From positions 1-64,000 of the forward strand of contig JAWXCB010000113.1 in the NCBI GenBank assembly GCA_034440455.1: a stretch of DNA of 64,000 nucleotides, read 5' to 3'. Numbering within the stretch: the stretch's first letter is position 1; every line of letters begins with the position of its first letter. Under the pieces are notes generated by a model. It saw only the letters and a program-made list of their open reading frames with translations. It did not search any database and had not been told where the DNA came from. Of the stretch, positions 1 through 9,700 are shown piece by piece. Position numbers and translations under genes: made by a program. The DNA is from JAWXCB01 sp034440455. Lineage in GTDB: Bacteria; Bacteroidota; Bacteroidia; Chitinophagales; CAIOSU01.

Positions 1-637
1 AGCTTTAATCAGAATACACCTCATCAGCCATCTTGAAATGTTTTGGATGATTGCCAACTGCCGAAGCACCTACGCTAAAAAACAAAAGCGCAACAAGTCA
101 CCCTGTCTGCAAACAGCTATGTTCTGAAAAAAAAAGGGAGGTCGTTTTTAAGCAACATGACAAATACTGCTGATTATCAATTAGAGGACAAGCAGTTTAT
201 TGGCTTGTAGAATTTTACCCGTTTGGGAGTGATTTTTTGTTTATTTCTCAAAATCTTGGAATGTTGGTTTGTCATCATTTCCGCTCATATCGGACTTGCA
301 GAAAAAGAGTATGTGGAAAAAAAAAGGTAAAAGATGTTTTTTTTTACCATTTTTCTGACTATATTTAGTCCGTTAAACGAAAAAATTCCAATGCCTTTAA
401 ATTGTTTTTTTGCATACCAAAATATATATTATGGTTCAATTTTACTCTCAGCCAATCAATTTTTCGGATTTAGCAAACAGGTTTCGCACCGCATTGCTGT
501 TAGCTGTTGATGGAATAAGCGCATCTGTTTCTTTCTTACATATTTCAACCGGAAGGGTGTTGAATGTTCACGCCTTCTCAGCGATTTGCAAATACGAATT
601 TTCAGTTTATAATTTTCAGGAAGTTGTTTTCAGGGGA
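1..637. other. Gene-less left edge
   Basis: No convincing gene was found. An open frame at 410-739 runs straight into the palindromic repeat at 638-716, and its C-terminal residues are simply the translated repeat, so I do not call it. The stretch is AT-rich with several homopolymer runs. It is the upstream region of the giant gene at 781, but I could not find a clear TAnnTTTG -7 motif close to that start. Confidence 0.5.
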
Positions 638-716
638 GTTCTAAAAATTCTACCACTAACGCCCTCTCCTTTTGGAGAGGGATGGAGTGAGGCTGTCAAA
701 ATGCAATTTTTAGTAC
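638..716. repeat. MITE-like palindromic repeat, copy 1
   Basis: The left end GTTCTAAAAATT is mirrored at the right end by AATTTTTAGTAC, one mismatch from a perfect 12-bp inverted repeat. The interior holds a second hairpin built on CTCCTTTTGGAG and a GGAGTGAGG segment. A copy of the same 79-bp length is at 15920-15998 and a shorter one at 58839-58913. It ends 64 bp before the first giant gene. No coding capacity, so if mobile it would need help in trans. Confidence 0.8.
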
Positions 717-780
717 TGTCCTTCATTCAAAATAAATGAATTGATTCATAACACTCTACTCACCCTCTAAAACCCGGCTT

Positions 781-3700
781 ATGAAAAGAAATCTACCCAT
801 TGTCCTCTTTTTTTTCATTTCTTTTTTTCATTTCAAAGTTGCATTTGCTCAGGAAGTAAATGTAGAAGTACAGGTGATTGCCGTGCAACGCGATTCATAC
901 AGTGATTGTTTCGGTTGCGGAAGCCCTGACCCAACGTGGCTTATCTCAGGGAATACCAACGGTAGCTCCGGTATAAAGATATTGACCAACAGGCAATATC
1001 ATAATGACAACAGCGCAAACCCCAATCCATGGAATGTTTCTGCCGCGCAAATTATCTCACATACAAATACGGATGCGTCAACTATTACCCTTTCGCTGGA
1101 AGCATTTGAAGATAATTGCACTTGCGTTCCACTGTTTGGATGTGGCAGTTCTTCGGATTACAGGTATGAGTCAAGCGGTTGTTTCGTTGGAGACAGCAAG
1201 CGTTGCATCAACAGCACCGCAGTCAATTTTATGAACGACCCTGCCTGCACGTGGAATGAATACTGGACAACCTGCGGCAGTTTTAGTTACAAAGTGCGGG
1301 TTTACTGGTCATGGGTTGATGCGCCTGTCGTAACAGGTCCTTCACCGGTGAATTATGCCTTATGCACGGGAGGCAGCGCCCCCCTTTCTGTTTCTGTAAA
1401 CAGCAGGGCGGGACAATCCGTAGGCAGATTTTATCAATGGCAATATTCTACCAACACCGATTGTAACACCCCCGGAACATGGACGAATGTTACTGCTACC
1501 TATAATAGTAGCACTCCCGGAACAGGCTATACCACCGCCAGCTATACTCCGCCTCAAATTCGCGGCACACGCCTGTATCGAGCAGCCGTTACTTCCAATT
1601 GCACCGCTGTATTCAACAGCCAAACCACCTACTCTAATTGTGTAAGAGTTACCTATAATCCCATGGGTTCTCCGGGCGACCTGCCGCCTCCTATTCTTGC
1701 GGGTATTTGCAATCAAACGGTATTGCCCGGCTCCGTTCACACGCTAACCACTCTTCAGCCTCCTTCTCCCGGGGCTGTTGCGAATCTTATCTCTCCATTT
1801 TATTCATGGGCAGCAAGCGGAGGCACTGCATCCGGTTCGGGGGCAAGTTTCACATGGACAGCTCCAACTACACAAGGAACGTACAATATTTCAGTAACCT
1901 ATAAATCATCTTGCGGAGACTTTTCTCCCTCAACTTCCTGTGCGGTAACTGTAGGCTCGCCTCCTTGCGGAGATTACTTATATGTAAGTAGCACCGGCAC
2001 AGATTTGAATAACTTTGAATGTAGTCCCGGAAACCCTTGCCGAACGGTAAGTTATGCAATTAATAATGTGTTGGGTTCAAGACGCTACATTCGAGTAAGC
2101 ACGGGTACATTCAATGAGCCAAATATTGTCAATATGGTAACTGGGCTTACCATTGAAGGTAAATACCTTGTTTCCGGTGGTGTTTGGTCAAAAACAAACT
2201 CTTCAACTGCGATAACAACGCTCAATTTTGCATCCACCGGTTCATTGGAACTCAGCACTGTATTGGGAAACAACGCGCTGTGTCACCGTGTAGGAGTTAA
2301 GTCTATTAGTGACAACAACTGGAATCTGATTGACTTGAATATTACAACACAGAATGTGCCTGTCGGACAAAGATCGGGCGATGGGAGAGGGTGTTCCAAT
2401 TACGCGCTGTTAATTGACAACTCTTCGGGCTATAATGTTATCAGATGCAATATTATAAGCGGGAACGCATCAACCGGTGGTGTGGGAACCATCGGAGCCG
2501 CAGGGCATATCGGAGCAAACGGATTAAACGGAGGAACGGGCGGCAGCAGGGATATATTATTTGGTATTATTTCCTCGGATTGCAATTCAACTGCTAACAT
2601 ACCAGGAGGGACAGGTGGTTCAGGAAATGCGAACGTATGGGGAGGAAATAGCGGATTTGGTGGAGGCACAGGTGGAGCAACTTGCGGGAGAAGTTGTGGA
2701 AGCGCAGGTAATCAGGGGTTGCCTAATCCGCCTTGTGTAAATGGAGGCATCGGTACCCAGGGAGGTTGCGGGGGCGCGGGTACTTCCACCGGAAGTAATT
2801 GTAGTAGAGGTGATGGAAGTTCCGGGCAACCTGGCGCGGGATATGACCGATTAATTGCAAATGCCGCCTATCTTACCGGCTCAGGCATAAACGGAGGCAC
2901 GGCATCGGCTTCACATACCACAGGTTCATATTTCACTCCCAGCGGACAAGGCGGACAGGGAGGACATGGCAAATCCGGTGGCGGTGGCGGTGGCGGTGGC
3001 GCCAGCCGAGGTGAAAACAGTTGCTCTATTTGCTTTTGTTTGGGCAATTCAGGAAATGGCGGTAGTGGTGGCGGACAAGGCGCAGGCGGTGGACAAGGCG
3101 GACAAGGCGGCATGGGCGGTGGTGGCTCTTTTACGATATACAGAACAAACTCTACTACTGGTACATTAAGTAATGTGTATTTAACTACTGCCGGAACATG
3201 TACAACAGGTCCTTGTGCGGTAGCGGCAGGTGGCGCAGGTGGCGCGGGTGGAGATGGCGGTCCCGGAGGCAGTGGCGGAGCTGTTCAAGATGCTTGTCAT
3301 GGTAACAGAGGCAAGAGCGGTGCCGGTGGTGCCGGTGGAAACGGTGCCAAAGGCGGCACTGGACAAACCGGAGCATTAGGAGTCAGTGCTTTTGTAATGA
3401 CAGACGGCACTGCTTCAAATCCATCTTTAGGCGCACCTTTTACAAGCAGTCCACCCCTTACTTTATACTCTTTTAATCAAGACTATTGTAGGAATAGTGA
3501 AATACAGATTGAAACACAGGGAGGCGTTACTTGGGCGTTTCCTGGTTTAAATATTGTGACTGATAAGCGGGATACTCCTGCCGGCACAGCGTCAAAGTCA
3601 TGCACTCTCACATCTTGCAATACGCTTGGTGCGCCTATTTCGGTTTACACCACAGCGGCAAATTCATCCTATGATGTTACGGTAGGCGGCACGTTCTATG

Positions 3701-6700
3701 ATGACGCATTAAAAATCGGCTCGCAACTGCGTACGCTTCCTTCCATCAATGCCCCTTCAACAATCTGCGATCAGGGAACGCTCACATTAGTAGCTACAGG
3801 CTCATGGGGAACAGTGCAGGAGCATGACTGGCGCATTTATCCCGGAGATAATCTCAGCGCTACTGTCTTTACCTCATCACTTGCAAGCCCCACCACGCCT
3901 TCGCTCACGTGCGCAAGCTATCCCTGCGACCTTACCATTCGCTACCGCCAGCGTGAACAATGCTGCGGTTGGTCTATTCCTGTTTTCAGCAAAGTAACCA
4001 TCATTGCGCCTTTCACAAGAGGCGAGGTGGATAACACCGGTAAGGCAATTTGCTATAATACACAAGCCAATACCGGTATTGCGCTCACCACGCTTGCAGG
4101 AGGCTCGGGAGGCATAAATTATCAGTGGTATTACAAAGCAGGTATTGACTGCCCCGTTTCAGGCAGCATTTCAGGTTGGACTGCCATTGGCTCAAACAGC
4201 CCCTCTTCTACTTCGCTTTCTTCTGTGCAGGTAAACGGGCTTGGCGCTTTGACTGCATCTGTAACCTTTGCATGTTGGGTAGCGCCTACTGCCACTGTGC
4301 CTGTTTGCGGCACTGCCGATTGGGCGAATAATTGTTTTGTTGTTTCCGTATTGCCCGATTTTGATGCAGGCGCTGTGCAGGGTTTAGATGAAAACTTTTG
4401 TGGTGGCGGTAATCCTTCGCCTGTAACTTTTTCACCGACTCCGCAAGGCTCCGGTTTCACCTACCAATGGTATTACAACGCAGGCGATAAGAGCAATCCT
4501 ACAGCAAGTTTCCCCACCGTTGACCCGGGCTGTCCGACAGGAACAAGTTCCTCCGTATCGGGCTGGACTGCCATTTCAGGCGCAACAGGCGCAACCTATG
4601 ACCCCCCGAGTGTGAATGTGCGCGTTGACTCCAGTTATGGCGTCACAGACGCCCTTTACATCGGGTATGCTGCATTTATTACCCCGGTAGCGGTCGGTAA
4701 TTTACCCGCTTGCGGAACTGCGCAGTGGGCGGATTCCTGCCGCGTTGTAAAAGAAACGGATGGCAACTTTTATCCAAATAACTTACAGCCTAATTTATCT
4801 TTAATTGACAGAAGCACGAATATCTGGACAGCGAACGTGTGTAATGGATTTAACAACGGATGCACCTCGAATTGCTTTAAACTAACTGTTAGTCCTACAT
4901 CAGGAGGAGGTCCGGTGGATGTTTACAGAGTGACCTGGCAAACCAGCACAGATTTCAGCTCATGGACAACGCTTCAGATTGATTCTCCGGTAACAGGGCA
5001 AAAAGACTATATCGTTACCTCTTCATTTACAGTGCCGACTTATTTCCGCGCATTGTTATTGCCCGTTGACCCGCCCTGTGGCGTAGAGCAATTAACGAAT
5101 AATTATGTGTTGGTAGAGGTGCTGGATGAATTTGATGCAGGCGAGATTACGGGCGATGTATCCGCCACCCAATGCTATGGCTACAATCCGCCACCACTCA
5201 CAGCAAACCCCACCGGATTATTTCCTGACGGATATTTAGGCTACCACAATTCTATCTATACCGACTTTAAGTGGGAATCAAGCGCTGATGGAGGCGCAAC
5301 TTGGGATATAGTTTCTCCTTATCCTGTGAATGCCGTATTAGGCGCTGTAACGATAACGAGCGAAGCAGTTGACACGATTGCTGTTACCAGCGGTGGCTCC
5401 GGTTACACTACTCCGCCATCGGTAATCATTACCGATAATTCCACGGCAAGCGGGGCTGCGGCAACCGTTACAGCGGTAAATGACACAGGCGGCATCACCG
5501 GCACAAATGTCAGTCCCGGAGGAACAGGATACACATCTTCAGGAACAACGGTATCATTTACAGATAATACGATTGGCTCCGGAGCAACAGCCACGCTTAC
5601 CGTGAGCGGAGGCGTGATTACTGCAATCAATCTTACAGCGGGAGGCTCCGGTTATACATCCAGCGGAACCATCGCAATAATTTCACCGGAATCTTTCAAC
5701 ACTCCGACAACAACAGCAACAGCAACTGCAACAGTAAGCGCGGGCGCTGTCACAGGAGATACGATTACAAACGGAGGCGCTGGTTACACCACCCTCTTAG
5801 GTGGTCCTACCATACAGATTACAGACACCACCACAGGACATGGCGCTACAGGAACGGCAACTGTTTCAGCAGGAGCGGTTACCGGCATCACTATCACAAA
5901 TGCCGGAACAGGATATACTACTGCAGCGACAATTGCTTTCTCTGATTCCTTGGCAGGAACAGGCGCTACCGCAACTGCAAACGTGAGCGGGGGAGCCGTT
6001 ACCAGTATTACCGTTACCAACGGGGGCGTGGGATATACTTCCGGCACTACCGTTATTCTCGGTTCCGAAAATCACAGCTACAACAAAACCTACAACCATC
6101 CTGATGATTTGACGGACACTACCTGGTTCAGGTATTGGGTGCGCCCCACAGGCGTGAGTTCGCTGGATTGCTTTGGAAACCCCACCACAAACGATGATTT
6201 AGTGGCAGATACCATTAAGTATGATATTCTTCCTGTTGTGATTCCGGGCGCAATTACCGGATTCACTCCTGCTGCAAAGCCACAATGCTTGAATTTTAAC
6301 CCCGACCCGTTATCCATTAGCCCTACCGGAGCTTTGGGCGCCTATAACTATCAATGGTTCACCAGCACCGACAACGTAAACTGGACTCCTGTTCCTCTTG
6401 TAAATTCACCCGTGTATGACCCGGGCCCGTTAACGGAAACCACCTATTTTAAAGTAGCCGTTGACCCGATCGGCTCGCCAGATTGCGACATCTTTGAAAC
6501 AACGGTGCTTGAAATTGAAATCGGACAATCCACGCCCGCATTTGCGGGTGATGATGCCGATGTATGCTCCGACAGCTATGTGTTCTCAGCAAACATTCCT
6601 GAATCACCGGGTGTAGGCACATGGACGTTGGATGCGGGCAATGGAACCCCCGATGATGAGAATGATGCAAACTCAACTGTGAACGGATTATGGGGTTCTA

Positions 6701-9700
6701 TACCCACTGCGACAACCGTCAATACCTTTATGTGGGAGATTGTTACCACGCTTTGCGTTACCACTTCTGATTTTGTCACCATCACCAGCGACAGAGACCC
6801 CGATGACCCGAATGCAGGCGTTGACCTGTATGTTTGCGATACCAATGCCGTGCAACTCAACGGAAATACAATTGCCGTAGGAGCAGGCACATGGACGCGC
6901 CTGAGCGGCTCAGGTGACATCGTTGACCCTTCTAACCCCGACACCTGGGTTATCAATCTTACTTCAGGGCTTAGTCAGTTTGTATGGACTACTTCGAATG
7001 GCGTATGCGTGGACAAACTTGATGCGGTGAATGTATTTACCAGCATCACTCCCTACATGACCTGGAACGGCAGCGCGAGCACCGACTGGAATGACCCCGT
7101 AAACTGGGGCTGCGGAAATATTCCCGGCATCAATACGATTGCGATTATTCCGCTGGTGCTGAACTTTCCGGAAATTCGAACAAGGAATGTCGGTATTTGC
7201 AACAGCATTGAAGTAGAGCAGCAATCGCGCCTCAATGTGATGCCAACCGCCAAGCTCGGTGTGAATAAAAGATTTGTGTGGGCAAATGCAGGGGATGACG
7301 TTACGCTTTGCAGCAATGACAGCACCCCCTTCATCATCGGAAATCAGGTGGTGCTTGAGCAAGAGCTTTTTGCTGACTATCAATGGACATGGACGCCCTC
7401 CGGTGATAATATTGTTTACACCGACTCAGTATTAACGCCTGATACAATTGATGTTCTCCTTAGCATAATCACCAATAAAGACACCACGCTAACATACGGG
7501 GCTGATACCTTTGCCATTCGGATTCGCGGGGCGACTATTACCACCCATCCGGGTCCCAATACAGTTGTTGTTGTAAATACCGATACGGCTTATGTTTTTA
7601 AAGACAGCATCTATAATATCATTACTTACACTGATTCTATCGTTACGCCTGCTGTGTTTGTTGATACATCAACCGACTCTGAGCCTGTTATTACTTTGCA
7701 CAACACCAGCGCCAGCGCCATCACCTTCGTATTAACAGTAACAAATACCACCGATATCACAGATGTGGATGTGGACACCATGGTGATTTATGTGAACCGC
7801 GCTCCTGTTGCCAATGCAGGTCCCGACCATATCTTCTGTGTCGGCTCCGTGCAGTTGGGCGTAGCTCCTGTTGCAGGAATTGACTATGTGTGGGATCCCT
7901 CCGCAGGCTTGTCGGCAAACAACATTGCCAACCCTGTGGCCACTCCATCCACTACCACACTCTACACCTTGGAAGCAACGCACCCAACCTCCCTGTGTTC
8001 CAGCACCGACCAGGTGAATGTTACGGTGGCCTCTGCTCCCTCTGCCTCTGTGAACGCCTCCGTTTCTGAAGTGTGTTCGGGCGCAAGCGCAAACCTTACC
8101 TTCACGATGACGGGCGTTGGTCCCTGGGATGTTACTTATACCACCAATGGCGGCAGCCCCGCTACGCTCAACAATATCACCAACAGCAGCGGCAACGTGA
8201 TTTCAACAGGCGCGCTTACTGCCGATGCCACCTACCAGATTACCAGCGTGTATGATGATGGCGCAAGCTGCACCAACCCAACAGGAGGCAGCGCTTTGGT
8301 TTCCGTAAATCCGGTTCCTTCTGTTTCCATCAGCGTGGCTGAAACATCAGGCAATACGCCCGCCAACAACGGCATCACCTGTAGCGGTGATCAGGTGGAA
8401 CTTACTGCCAGCGGCAGCGGTGGCACAGGCACGATTACCTACGACTGGATTGCCGGCACATCGGGCACTAATCCGGTGAAAACGCTTTTCCCCACTGCTA
8501 CCACTACCTACACGGTGGTAATAACAGACGCTGAATCCTGCAAAGACACGGCTTCGCAGGCAATCACCGTAAACGGCTATCCCTCCATCACTTCTACCCC
8601 TGATGTGGTTACCATTTGCAACGGGGCAAGCACAACCATCAACACGTCTGTAACAGGCGGCTCCGGTTCTAATACATACCTCTGGAGTCCCGGAAGCGCC
8701 ACCACTGCCTCTATCAACGTAAACCCGTCTGCTCACACAGGATATACCGTTGTGGTAACTGATGGTGGAGGCTGCACAGCCACAGATAACAGTCAGGTGA
8801 ATGTAAACTCAACTCCTTCGGTGTCTGTTTCTGCGAATGTAAATCCGATTTGCAACGGCTCCAGCGCGGTGCTCACCGCCACCGGCAGCGGTGGCTCATT
8901 AGTCTATACCTCCTATACCTGGAGCCACAGCTTAGGCGTGGGCAGCCCCAAAACAGTAAGCCCCTCTTCGCCAACCACTTACACTGTTACTGTAACGGAT
9001 GATAATAACTGCACCGGCTCAAACACCAGAACGGTAAATGTCAACGCATCGCCTTCTGTGAGCATCTCTGTTGTGGAAAATTCAGGACCCGCTCCGGCAA
9101 ATAACGGCACTACATGCAGTGGCGACAATGTCGCCCTTTCTGCCAATGTAAGCAGCGGCACTCCCTCCTACACCTACTCCTGGAGCAACAGCATTCCCGC
9201 TACCGCAGGTCCGCATACGGTGAGTCCTACCAGCAACACGACTTACTATGTTACCGTTACCGATAATAACTCCTGCACCACCACCGGCAGCAGAGTGATT
9301 ACCACCCTTGCTAAACCCGCAGTTGTTATTGATGTTGTTGAAACATCAGGCACAACAAGCCATGACGGCACCATTTGCAACGGCTATGCTGCCACTACGC
9401 TTGAAGCAGTAGGCAGCGGTGGCGCAGGCGGATTCAGCTATGTGTGGGATAACAGCCTGGCAGCCACTGCCGGTCCGCACACGATAGCCCCGACAGCAAA
9501 CACGACCTACAACACCACGGTGACGGATGCCAACCTCTGCACAGGAACCATCTCCCGACTCATCACGGTAAATGCCCTGCCCGGTGCGCCCGCATGGAAT
9601 CAAACCTACGCGGCTGCCTGCACAGGCAGCACCGCAGTGCCTTATTCCGTAACAGGCGCAGGCGGCACTTACAACTGGTCGTTCTCCAATGGCTGCATTA

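Noticed and set aside
410..739. 109-codon frame upstream of the first giant gene
   Set aside because: Its last third is the translated palindromic repeat and the rest matches no known family; no plausible start context.
2430..3376. Several Pro-rich or Ala-rich frames opposite or offset to the Gly-rich segment
   Set aside because: They are reading-frame shadows of GGN-rich codons with no independent features.
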